Part shown: positions 33,643 to 41,202 of the stretch, piece after piece
Layout of the letters: each line of letters starts with the position of its first letter
Position numbering within the stretch: the stretch's first letter is position 1
DNA from: Pseudomonas fluorescens
GTDB taxonomy: Bacteria; Pseudomonadota; Gammaproteobacteria; Pseudomonadales; Pseudomonadaceae
DNA length: 47,524 bases
Direction of reading: 5' to 3'
Assembly (NCBI RefSeq): GCF_000968015.1
Contig: NZ_LACH01000045.1
Coordinates: 1 to 47,524, forward strand
Translations under genes and position numbers: made by a program
The notes under the pieces: model-generated
What the model was told of the DNA's origin: nothing
What the model saw: only the letters and a program-made list of their open reading frames with translations
The model's database searches: none

Positions 33643-33879
33643 TTATGGCTTGGAAAAAAGGCTTGGTTCGGCTTGCACCAAAGCAAAGCGTGGCACCTTT
33701 TCGCCGTCAACCTCGACCGACTCCAGGAACATGCTCAAGGGACGCACCCAAAAGCCGTAATCGCCATACAGGGCTTGGTAGAAGACCACTTCCTCTTCGG
33801 TTTCAGAATGCCGCGCAATACTGAATACGCGGTACTGCGGACCTTTGTAATGTTGGTAGAGCCCAGGTTGTATCGGCAT
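33643..33879 (-). CDS. DUF1653 family protein
   Basis: A 78-residue protein, MPIQPGLYQHYKGPQYRVFSIARHSETEEEVVFYQALYGDYGFWVRPLSMFLE, matching the DUF1653 pattern (GxYxHYKGxxYxVxGxAxHSET...VVYxxLYGxxxxWVRPLxMFxE). It is a small cytoplasmic beta protein of unknown function. The ATG at 33879 is preferred, with GAGGG 8 bases upstream; a TTG six codons earlier is possible. It sits between topA and the fadBA terminator and probably has its own promoter. Confidence 0.9.
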   Translation of the reverse strand: MPIQPGLYQHYKGPQYRVFSIARHSETEEEVVFYQALYGDYGFWVRPLSMFLESVEVDGEKVPRFALVQAEPSLFSKP

Positions 33880-33942
33880 GGTTTGGCCCTCGCTCAAATC
33901 TTTTCAAAATAAAAACAAAAAATAAATTCAGAAAAACAAAAA

Positions 33943-33961
33943 CCGGGGCACTTGGCCCCGG
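33943..33961 (-). terminator. Intrinsic terminator of fadBA
   Basis: A 7-bp GC stem (33943-33949 with 33955-33961) is followed on the minus strand by TTTTTGTTTTTC, 18 bases after the fadA stop. Confidence 0.92.
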
Positions 33962-33979
33962 CTTCCTTCAACGAAACGC

Positions 33980-35155
33980 TTAAACGCGTTCGAAGACGGT
34001 GGAGATGCCTTGGCCGAGACCAATGCACATGGTGGCTACCCCGAAGGTGCCGCCATTTTGCTTCATCACGTTCAACAGAGTGCCGGAGATACGCGCACCA
34101 GAGCAACCAAATGGGTGACCCAGGGCGATCGCGCCGCCGTGCAGGTTAACCTTCTCGTTCATCTTGTCGAGCACTTTCAAATCTTTCAGCACTGGCAGGG
34201 CCTGTGCGGCGAAAGCTTCGTTGAGCTCGAAGAAGTCGATATCGTTAATGCCAAGACCCGCGCGTTTCAGTGCTTTTTGTGTGGCCGGTACTGGACCATA
34301 GCCCATGATTGCCGGGTCTACACCTGCCACCGCCATCGAACGAATCACCGCCATAGGCTGAATGCCCAGGTCCTGTGCACGCTGCGCCGACATCACGATC
34401 ATGCACGAAGCACCATCGGTGATTTGCGACGAAGTACCGGCTGTCACGGTGCCGCCCTTAGGGTTGAACGCTGGCTTCAGAGCCGCCAGGCTTTCCAGGG
34501 TGGTTTCCGGACGAATGGTTTCGTCGTAGTCGAACAGTTTCAGGAAACCGTTCTCGTCATAGCCCTGCATCGGGATGATTTCGTCTTTGAACTTGCCTTC
34601 CAGTGTCGCCTTGTGAGCGAGCTGGTGGGAGCGCACGCCGAAAGCGTCCTGTTGTTCGCGAGTAATGCCGTGCATTTTACCCAGCATTTCAGCGGTCAAA
34701 CCCATCATGCCCGAGGCTTTCGCCGCGTACAGGGACATGTGCGGGTTCGGATCGACACCGTGCATCATGCTGACGTGACCCATATGCTCGACGCCGCCAA
34801 CCACGAATACGTCACCGTTGCCGGTCATGATCGCTTGCGCAGCAGTGTGCAAAGCGCTCATCGACGAACCACACAGACGACTGACGGTCTGGCCGGCCGC
34901 AGTGTGCGGGATCTGAGTCATCAGGGACGCCATGCGGGCGATGTTCCAGCCCTGCTCCAGGGTCTGGTTCACGCAACCCCAGATCACGTCTTCGACTTCG
35001 CTCGGATCAACCTTGACGTTGCGTTCCAGCAGTTTACTGATCAGGTGCGCCGACATGTCTTCGGCGCGGGTGTTGCGGTGCATGCCGCCCTTGGAGCGGC
35101 CCATCGGAGTACGACCGAAGTCGACAATCACGACGTCTCTAGGATTCAAGCTCAT
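33980..35155 (-). CDS. fadA: 3-ketoacyl-CoA thiolase (beta subunit of fatty acid oxidation complex)
   Basis: A 391-residue thiolase that cleaves 3-ketoacyl-CoA in the last step of beta-oxidation and forms the alpha2-beta2 complex with FadB. Catalytic residues are C95 (SRLCGSSMSAL), H347 (ALGHPFGCSGAR) and C377 (MCIGLGQG). It lies 29 bases after the fadB stop and ends at a terminator, so the two form a classic fadBA operon. Expected to be repressed by PsrA and relieved by long-chain acyl-CoA. Confidence 0.98.
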   Translation of the reverse strand: MSLNPRDVVIVDFGRTPMGRSKGGMHRNTRAEDMSAHLISKLLERNVKVDPSEVEDVIWGCVNQTLEQGWNIARMASLMTQIPHTAAGQTVSRLCGSSMSALHTAAQAIMTGNGDVFVVGGVEHMGHVSMMHGVDPNPHMSLYAAKASGMMGLTAEMLGKMHGITREQQDAFGVRSHQLAHKATLEGKFKDEIIPMQGYDENGFLKLFDYDETIRPETTLESLAALKPAFNPKGGTVTAGTSSQITDGASCMIVMSAQRAQDLGIQPMAVIRSMAVAGVDPAIMGYGPVPATQKALKRAGLGINDIDFFELNEAFAAQALPVLKDLKVLDKMNEKVNLHGGAIALGHPFGCSGARISGTLLNVMKQNGGTFGVATMCIGLGQGISTVFERV

Positions 35156-35184
35156 ATATTCACTCTCACTCTAGTTGGGGGCGC

Positions 35185-37332
35185 TTAACCGAAGAACCGC
35201 TGGCCGGTTTTGGCCATTTCACGCAGTTTTGCGGTCGGGTGGTACAGCGCGCCCAAATCAGCGTACTGGTCAGCCAGGGCAACGAACTCTGCAACACCGA
35301 TCGAATCGATGTAGCGCAGCGCACCGCCACGGAATGGAGGGAAACCAATACCGTAGACCAGACCCATGTCGGCTTCGGCAGCGGTTTCGACAATGCCGTC
35401 TTCCAGGCAACGCACGGTTTCCAGGCACAGCGGGACCATCATCCAGTTGATGATGTCTTCGTCAGTGACTTCGCGTTGTTCGAAAACGATCGGCTTGAGC
35501 ACTTCCAGTACCGACGGATCAGCGACTTTCTTCTGCTTGCCGCGCTTGTCGGTCTCGTAGGCGTAGAAACCCTTGCCGTTCTTCTGGCCCAGGCGCTTGG
35601 CTTCGTAGAGCACGTCGACGGCCGAACGGCGATCGTCTTTCATGCGGTCCGGGAAGCCTTCAGCCATAACGTCACGACCATGGTGACCGGTGTCGATGCC
35701 GACCACGTCCATCAGGTATGCCGGGCCCATCGGCCAGCCGAATTTTTCCATGACCTTGTCGATGCGGACGAAGTCCACGCCGGCGCTGACCAGCTTGGCG
35801 AAACCGCCGAAGTACGGGAACAGCACGCGGTTGACCAGGAAGCCCGGGCAGTCGTTGACGACGATCGGGTTCTTGCCCATTTTCTTGGCGTAGGCAACGG
35901 TGGTGGCAACGGCCACTTCGCTGGACTTCTCGCCACGGATCACTTCAACCAGCGGCATCATGTGCACCGGGTTGAAGAAGTGCATGCCGACGAAGTTTTC
36001 CGGACGCTTGAGGGCTTTGGCCAGCAAGGTGATGGAAATGGTCGAGGTGTTGGACGCGAGGATGGTGTCCTCTTTGACCTTGCCTTCTACTTCGGCCAGA
36101 ACGGCTTGCTTGACCTTCGGATTCTCGACAACGGCTTCGACGACCAGGTCGACGTGACCGAAATCACCGTAGGACAGGGTCGGACGAATGCCATTGAGCA
36201 CTTCGGCCATTTTCGCCGGGGTCATGCGACCTTTATCAACGCGGCCCACCAGCAATTTGGCAGCTTCGGCCAGACCTTGCTCGATGCCGTGCTCGTTGAT
36301 GTCTTTCATCAGGATCGGCGTACCTTTGGAGGCCGACTGATAAGCGATACCGCCACCCATGATGCCAGCGCCCAATACGGCAGCCTGCTTCACGTCCTTG
36401 GCGATTTCGTCGTAGGCCTTGGCCTTTTTCTTCAGCTCTTGATCGTTCAGGAACAGACCGATCAAGCTCTGCGCGGCAGAGGTCTTGGCCAGTTTGACGA
36501 AACCGTTGGCTTCGACTTCCAGCGCCTTGTCGCGACCGAAGTTCGCGGCTTTCTGGATGGTTTTGATCGCTTCGACCGGTGCCGGGTAGTTCGGGCCCGC
36601 TTGACCGGCCACGAAACCCTTGGCGGTTTCGAACGACATCATTTGTTCGATGGCGTTGAGCTTGAGCTTTTCGAGCTTCGGCTGACGCTTGGCCTTGTAG
36701 TCGAACTCGCCGGAGATGGCGCGCTTGATCAGCTCCAGAGCAGCTTCCTGCAGTTTCTCAGGGGCAACCACTGCGTCGACTGCGCCGACTTTCAGCGCGT
36801 CTTCAGCGCGGTTTTCCTTGCCGGCGGCAATCCATTCGATGGCGTTGTCGGCACCGATGATGCGCGGCAGGCGCACGGTACCGCCGAAGCCCGGGTAGAT
36901 GCCCAGCTTCACTTCCGGCAGACCGATCTTGGCCTTGGTGGACATGACGCGGTAGTCCGCCGCCAGGCACATTTCCAGACCGCCACCCAGGGCGATACCG
37001 TTGATCGCGGCGACAGTCGGGACGTTGAGGTCTTCGAAATCGCTGAAAATCTTGTTGGCTTCCAGGTTGCCAGCAACAAGCTCTGCATCAGGCAGCTTGA
37101 AGTTCTCGACAAATTCGGTGATGTCGGCGCCGACGATGAACACGTCCTTGCCACTGCTGACGATCACACCCTTGATCGAAGCATCTGCCTTGATGGTGTC
37201 TACGGCCTGACGCAGTTCGTTCAGGGTTAGACGGTTGAACTTGTTGACGGACTCACCCTTGAGGTCGAATTTCAATTCGACGATGCCACTTTCAAGAGCC
37301 TTAACCGTGATGGCTTTACCTTCGTAAATCAT
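35185..37332 (-). CDS. fadB: Fatty acid oxidation complex alpha subunit FadB
   Basis: A 715-residue multifunctional enzyme. Residues 1-190 are enoyl-CoA hydratase/isomerase, with catalytic Glu at 120 (GGGLEMCLAADYRV) and 140 (GLPEVKLGIYPGFGGT). The 3-hydroxyacyl-CoA dehydrogenase half starts with VLGAGIMGGGIAYQSA and includes the FVGMHFFNPVHMMPLVEVI motif with the catalytic His, then two C-terminal helical domains. The ATG at 37332 gives the standard length and has GGAG 8 bases upstream. It acts with FadA. A 15-bp palindrome and an imperfect PsrA-like site lie upstream. Confidence 0.98.
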   Translation of the reverse strand: MIYEGKAITVKALESGIVELKFDLKGESVNKFNRLTLNELRQAVDTIKADASIKGVIVSSGKDVFIVGADITEFVENFKLPDAELVAGNLEANKIFSDFEDLNVPTVAAINGIALGGGLEMCLAADYRVMSTKAKIGLPEVKLGIYPGFGGTVRLPRIIGADNAIEWIAAGKENRAEDALKVGAVDAVVAPEKLQEAALELIKRAISGEFDYKAKRQPKLEKLKLNAIEQMMSFETAKGFVAGQAGPNYPAPVEAIKTIQKAANFGRDKALEVEANGFVKLAKTSAAQSLIGLFLNDQELKKKAKAYDEIAKDVKQAAVLGAGIMGGGIAYQSASKGTPILMKDINEHGIEQGLAEAAKLLVGRVDKGRMTPAKMAEVLNGIRPTLSYGDFGHVDLVVEAVVENPKVKQAVLAEVEGKVKEDTILASNTSTISITLLAKALKRPENFVGMHFFNPVHMMPLVEVIRGEKSSEVAVATTVAYAKKMGKNPIVVNDCPGFLVNRVLFPYFGGFAKLVSAGVDFVRIDKVMEKFGWPMGPAYLMDVVGIDTGHHGRDVMAEGFPDRMKDDRRSAVDVLYEAKRLGQKNGKGFYAYETDKRGKQKKVADPSVLEVLKPIVFEQREVTDEDIINWMMVPLCLETVRCLEDGIVETAAEADMGLVYGIGFPPFRGGALRYIDSIGVAEFVALADQYADLGALYHPTAKLREMAKTGQRFFG

Positions 37333-37470
37333 CAACTGATCTCCACGATATGGAAGCTGAACAGTACACGTCGGACGCAGGCGAATGGCTCGGCAGGACG
37401 TTTAACGTCAATGCTACGCCCATCCACCCGGCACACCCGCCAACGCGATAGTCGGGATTCTGTAGGAGCG

Positions 37471-37485
37471 GTTTGTAATACAAAC
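37471..37485. promoter_or_regulatory. Perfect palindrome upstream of fadBA
   Basis: GTTTGTAATACAAAC is a 7-bp perfect inverted repeat with a single central base, about 140 bases before fadB. Its half-sites (GTTTG/CAAAC) are those of PsrA but in the opposite arrangement, so it may be an operator for a different regulator. A further GTTTG follows at 37503. Confidence 0.4.
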
Positions 37486-37793
37486 GCTCAATTCATACGC
37501 CCGTTTGATTTGGGTACGTCACCTTCACGGAATTTCCGACAATTGTCAATCGCCCAAAATACTGGTTGAAACGCGACTTTCCGGTCATTTCCGTAACACG
37601 AAGACCTGCAACATGCGGCTGCATGTGAGGCCATTCATAGGATCAATAGTTAGAAAAGTCGCCCTAATTCGCTGCAGCCTTTGTTTAACAAGCTACGCTG
37701 GCGGGACCGTGAGGAAAAAACATGAACGCTTTTGGCGAATGCCCAGCGTAATATCTGCGCCACACAGAATTTCCGGCCTGCCTGGCCAACTCC

Positions 37794-37819
37794 AGCCCGA
37801 TGATGATGTCGGGCTTTTT
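37794..37819 (+). terminator. Orphan plus-strand terminator
   Basis: AGCCCGA (37794-37800) pairs with TCGGGCT (37809-37815) across an 8-base loop and runs into TTTTT. No plus-strand gene of normal size precedes it; the flanking genes are both on the minus strand. The minus-strand reading has no T-tract. Confidence 0.6.
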
Positions 37820-37871
37820 ATTGCCTGTATGCCGGACGTTTCGCGCCATTGCGGCGCGAAATTTCCGCGAT

Positions 37872-38309
37872 TTATGCCAGCGCTTTCAGCACCGCATCAA
37901 TATCCTGCAAAACCGTCGCTTCGCCCTTCTCGCCCCAATACAACGTGATCATCTGCTTGTCTGCTTCGACCTTGTAAACGTTGTCTGGCAACTTTTCGAA
38001 ATGAATCAGCAACGCAGGCTCCTCGCAGACCTCCTGCCACTGATTGACCCACACACCCGGCGCTTTTTGCCAGTAACTCCAGCACGCCGGCCGATTGCCA
38101 CGCCGCGGTCGATGGTACTGGGCGCAAGGGCTCGGTGGCTCCTGACTCAGCCAGTGCGGCCACTCCTGAGGCGCCAGTTGCATCGCCAATCCGATGCGTC
38201 GCGCTTCCATGCGCAGGGCCATGCGGCCGCTCTGGTGGCGCGACGGCCGCAACCATGCCAGCGGACTCAGTACCACCAACATGATTGACACCACTATCCA
38301 GACCGTCAT
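37872..38309 (-). CDS. Conserved membrane-anchored protein of unknown function
   Basis: A 145-residue protein with one N-terminal membrane helix (2-20, TVWIVVSIMLVVLSPLAWL), then a basic patch and a soluble domain rich in Trp (WPHWLSQEPP, CWSYWQKAPGVWVNQWQEVCEEP), ending with a strand-turn segment MITLYWGEKGEATVLQDIDAVLKAL. A similar gene stands between fadB and the stress protein in P. aeruginosa. No function is known to me. The start is well supported by GGGAG 7 bases upstream. There is no terminator in the minus direction before fadB. Confidence 0.78.
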   Translation of the reverse strand: MTVWIVVSIMLVVLSPLAWLRPSRHQSGRMALRMEARRIGLAMQLAPQEWPHWLSQEPPSPCAQYHRPRRGNRPACWSYWQKAPGVWVNQWQEVCEEPALLIHFEKLPDNVYKVEADKQMITLYWGEKGEATVLQDIDAVLKALA

Positions 38310-38413
38310 ATCTGTACTCCCGATTCTTGATGAGCGCAGTGGGTCACTTTGAAAACAATGCGCTTGAAACCAGCCATACTTACCAATATTGCAACCCTCA
38401 GGAGGAGCACCTC

Positions 38414-38851
38414 ATGCCCTACAACCACATTCTGGTCGCTGTAGATCTAACCGAAGAGTGCGACCCTGTAATCCACCGCGCCCGTGAGCTGTCGGTGAGC
38501 AACGGGGCGAAATTGTCCCTGGTGCACATTGTCGAGCCAATGGCCATGGCCTTTGGTGGCGACGTCCCCATGGACCTGTCACAACTGCAACAACAGCAGT
38601 TCGATCAGGCCAAGGAACGCCTGGACCGACTGATCGTGAAGTATCCGGAACTCTCCAAGGAATACAGCCACCTGACCTACGGCCAGCCACGCCAGGAGAT
38701 CCACCACCTGGCCAAGGAACAAACCTGCGACCTTATCGTGGTGGGCAGCCATGGCCGACACGGCCTGGCATTGCTGCTGGGCTCGACTGCCAATGACGTG
38801 CTGCATGGTGCGCCCTGTGATGTGCTCGCGGTGCGCCTGATCAAAAGCTAA
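38414..38851 (+). CDS. Universal stress protein (UspA family)
   Basis: A 145-residue Usp domain protein: MPYNHILVAVDLTEECDPVI with the strand and Asp (D13) that contacts ATP, and the nucleotide-binding motif VVGSHGRHGLALLLGSTANDVLHGAPCDVLAV (G-2x-G-9x-GS type), so it should bind ATP. The strong site AGGAGG is 8 bases before the ATG; the frame is open upstream to 38285 but lacks a site. Usp proteins in Pseudomonas are often induced in anaerobic or stationary growth; no Anr box is obvious here. A REP pair and a terminator follow. Confidence 0.93.
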   Translation: MPYNHILVAVDLTEECDPVIHRARELSVSNGAKLSLVHIVEPMAMAFGGDVPMDLSQLQQQQFDQAKERLDRLIVKYPELSKEYSHLTYGQPRQEIHHLAKEQTCDLIVVGSHGRHGLALLLGSTANDVLHGAPCDVLAVRLIKS

Positions 38852-38864
38852 TACTCGCAACCCT

Positions 38865-38980
38865 GTGGGAGCGAGCTTGCTCCGGGCGGCGATCCGACGA
38901 TAGCGATCTAACATTCAACATCATTGTCGACTGTCAGTCCGTCATCGTCGGATCGCCGCCCGGAGCAAGCTCGCTCCCAC
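38865..38980. repeat. REP pair with both GGAGC-type tails
   Basis: GTGGGAGCGAGCTTGCTCCGGGCGGCGATCCGACGA-type copy at 38865 and its inverted copy ending GAGCAAGCTCGCTCCCAC at 38980. Both arms carry the CCGCCCGGAGC tail, so it can form a long hairpin of more than 30 pairs across a spacer of about 50 bases. Confidence 0.9.
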
Positions 38981-39018
38981 ATTGAGCCCGTCCAGCCTCA
39001 AGAATCGCATTCCATACG

Positions 39019-39054
39019 AAAAGCCCGGCGCTCATCACTGAACGCCGGGCTTTT
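39019..39054. terminator. Bidirectional terminator between usp and uup
   Basis: A 12-bp stem AAAAGCCCGGCG (39019-39030) with 39043-39054, 12-base loop, runs into TTTTTT on the plus strand and CTTTT on the minus strand. It serves the convergent stress-protein and uup genes. Confidence 0.92.
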
Positions 39055-39069
39055 TTATAGCAGGATCAA

Positions 39070-40989
39070 TCAGGCATCCAGCTCGGCCCAGCGCTCGACC
39101 ATTACTTCGAGCTCAGCCTGCAACTGCTCCAACTGAGCGATCACTGCAGCGGTCTCGGCAGCAGGACGCTGATAGAAACCGGCATCGGCCATTTGCGCCT
39201 CAACGGTAACGATCTGCTGTTCCATGGCTTCGATCTGACCCGGCAACATTTCCAGCTCACGCTGCAATTTGTAGCTGAGCTTCTTCTTCGCCACCGGCGC
39301 TTCGACGACAGCAGCGACTGGCGCAGCTTCGGCCGTCACGACAGCGGAGGTCAAGTCGGCTTTGCCGGACTTGCTCTCGGTCACGCCCAGCAGGCGCGGC
39401 GAGCCGCCCTGACGCAGCCAGTCCTGATAACCACCGACGTATTCGCGAACCTTGCCTTCACCTTCGAAGACCAGGGTGCTGGTGACCACGTTGTCGAGGA
39501 ATGCCCGGTCGTGACTGACCATCAGCACGGTGCCGTTGAAGGTCAGCAAGACCTCTTCCAGCAACTCGAGGGTTTCGACGTCGAGGTCGTTGGTCGGTTC
39601 GTCGAGGACCAGCAGGTTCGCCGGTTTGCTGAACAGTTTCGCCAGCAACAGACGCGCACGTTCACCACCTGACAGCGCCTTCACCGGCGTGCGGGCACGC
39701 TGCGGGCTGAACAGGAAGTCGCCGAGGTAGCTCAGCACGTGACGGCTCTGACCATCGATATCGATGAAGTCGCGACCTTCTGCGACGTTGTCGATTACGG
39801 TCTTTTCCAGGTCCAGCTGATGGCGCAACTGGTCGAAGTAGGCCACGTCGATGCGCGTCCCCTCTTCCACCGTGCCGCTGGTTGGCTGCAGACCGCTTAG
39901 CATCAGCTTCAGCAGTGTGGTTTTGCCGGTACCGTTGGCGCCCAGCAGACCAATACGGTCGCCGCGCGTCAGGACCATCGAGAAATCCTTGATCAGGAAC
40001 GGGCCACCCGGGTGAGCGAAGCTCACGTTCTCGAGGACCATCACCTGCTTGCCGGATTTGTCAGCGGTGTCCAGCTGAATGTTGGCCTTGCCGGTGCGCT
40101 CGCGACGTTCGCTGCGCTCGACGCGCAAGGCTTTCAGTGCGCGGACACGACCTTCGTTACGGGTGCGGCGCGCCTTGATGCCCTGACGGATCCAGACTTC
40201 TTCCTGGGCCAGCTTTTTATCGAACAGCGCGTTGGCGGTTTCTTCAGCGGCCAGCGAGGCTTCTTTGTGCACGAGGAAACTGGCGTAGTCGCCGTTCCAG
40301 TCGATCAGGCCGCCGCGATCCAGTTCCAGGATGCGGGTCGCGAGGTTCTGCAGGAATGAACGGTCGTGCGTGATGAACAGCACGGCGCCCTGGAAATCCT
40401 TCAGCGCTTCTTCGAGCCAGGCAATTGCACCAATATCCAGGTGGTTGGTGGGTTCGTCGAGCAGCAACAGATCGGGTTCGGAAACCAGAGCCTGAGCCAG
40501 CAGGACGCGACGACGCCAGCCGCCGGATAACTCGGCGAGGGTCTTGTCGGCCGGCAACTGCAGACGGCTCAAGGTGCTGTCGACCAGTTGCTGCAAACGC
40601 CAGCCATCGCGGGCTTCGAGGTCGTGCTGGACGTGCATCAGTTTGTCCAGGTCGGCGTCGGTGACGATGTTCTGGCTGAGGTGGTGATACTGCGCGAGCA
40701 GCTCGCCGACACCGTCCAGGCCTTCGGCCACCACGTCGAACACGGTCCGCTCGTCGGCTACCGGCAATTCTTGCGGCAATTCGCCAATCTTGAGGCCAGG
40801 TGCGCGCCAAACGGAGCCGTCATCAGGCTTCTGGTCGCCCTTGACGAGCTTCATCATGCTGGACTTGCCAGTGCCATTGCGGCCGATGATGCACACCCGC
40901 TCACCACGGGCGATCTGCCAGGACACCTTGTCCAACAACGGCATAGCGCCGAAAGCAAGGGACACATCGCTGAATTTGAGCAGGGTCAT
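39070..40989 (-). CDS. uup: ABC-F ATPase Uup
   Basis: A 639-residue ABC-F protein with two ABC domains and no membrane part. Domain 1: Walker A GRNGTGKSS (36-44), signature LSGGWRRRVLLAQAL, LLLLDEPTNHLDI. Domain 2: GANGTGKTT, LSGGERARLLLAKL, LLVLDEPTNDLDVETLELL, VSHDRAFLDNVV. The C-terminal tail (about 560-639) is a charged coiled coil with an Ala/Val-rich linker, the DNA-binding domain typical of Uup. Uup acts on ribosomes or branched DNA and affects transposon excision in E. coli. The ATG at 40989 has GGAG 6 bases upstream. Confidence 0.93.
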   Translation of the reverse strand: MTLLKFSDVSLAFGAMPLLDKVSWQIARGERVCIIGRNGTGKSSMMKLVKGDQKPDDGSVWRAPGLKIGELPQELPVADERTVFDVVAEGLDGVGELLAQYHHLSQNIVTDADLDKLMHVQHDLEARDGWRLQQLVDSTLSRLQLPADKTLAELSGGWRRRVLLAQALVSEPDLLLLDEPTNHLDIGAIAWLEEALKDFQGAVLFITHDRSFLQNLATRILELDRGGLIDWNGDYASFLVHKEASLAAEETANALFDKKLAQEEVWIRQGIKARRTRNEGRVRALKALRVERSERRERTGKANIQLDTADKSGKQVMVLENVSFAHPGGPFLIKDFSMVLTRGDRIGLLGANGTGKTTLLKLMLSGLQPTSGTVEEGTRIDVAYFDQLRHQLDLEKTVIDNVAEGRDFIDIDGQSRHVLSYLGDFLFSPQRARTPVKALSGGERARLLLAKLFSKPANLLVLDEPTNDLDVETLELLEEVLLTFNGTVLMVSHDRAFLDNVVTSTLVFEGEGKVREYVGGYQDWLRQGGSPRLLGVTESKSGKADLTSAVVTAEAAPVAAVVEAPVAKKKLSYKLQRELEMLPGQIEAMEQQIVTVEAQMADAGFYQRPAAETAAVIAQLEQLQAELEVMVERWAELDA

Positions 40990-41202
40990 GAGCTTCTCCA
41001 AAAACCGGGCGCGCATTCTACCTGACTTGAGGCTTCAGAAGGCCGGCAATTTCACCTTCGCGACACTCTGCATGACAAATGTTGCGAACTGATGCTGACA
41101 GGCCGGCAAAGCTTTCGCCCGCTGCTGGCAAAAGGCTAAGCTACAGACAATTCAGTGCAGGCCATGCCCGCACTTGTCATGATTTCTCTGCCCGGATGTC
41201 TC

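Larger units (their letters stand above)
37333..37871. other. 539-base intergenic region upstream of fadBA
   Basis: No ordinary gene is visible. Contents: a perfect palindrome (37471-37485); an imperfect PsrA-like site GAAACGCGACTTTC (37568-37581); GACAATTGTC at about 37537; a 9-codon open frame with a Shine-Dalgarno (37722-37751); and an intrinsic terminator oriented to the plus strand (37794-37819). This could be the fadBA regulatory region plus an unannotated small plus-strand transcript. Confidence 0.6.

Noticed and set aside
35239..37230. Long open frame antisense to fadB
   Set aside because: Composition artefact opposite a fully conserved gene; the product has no family signature.
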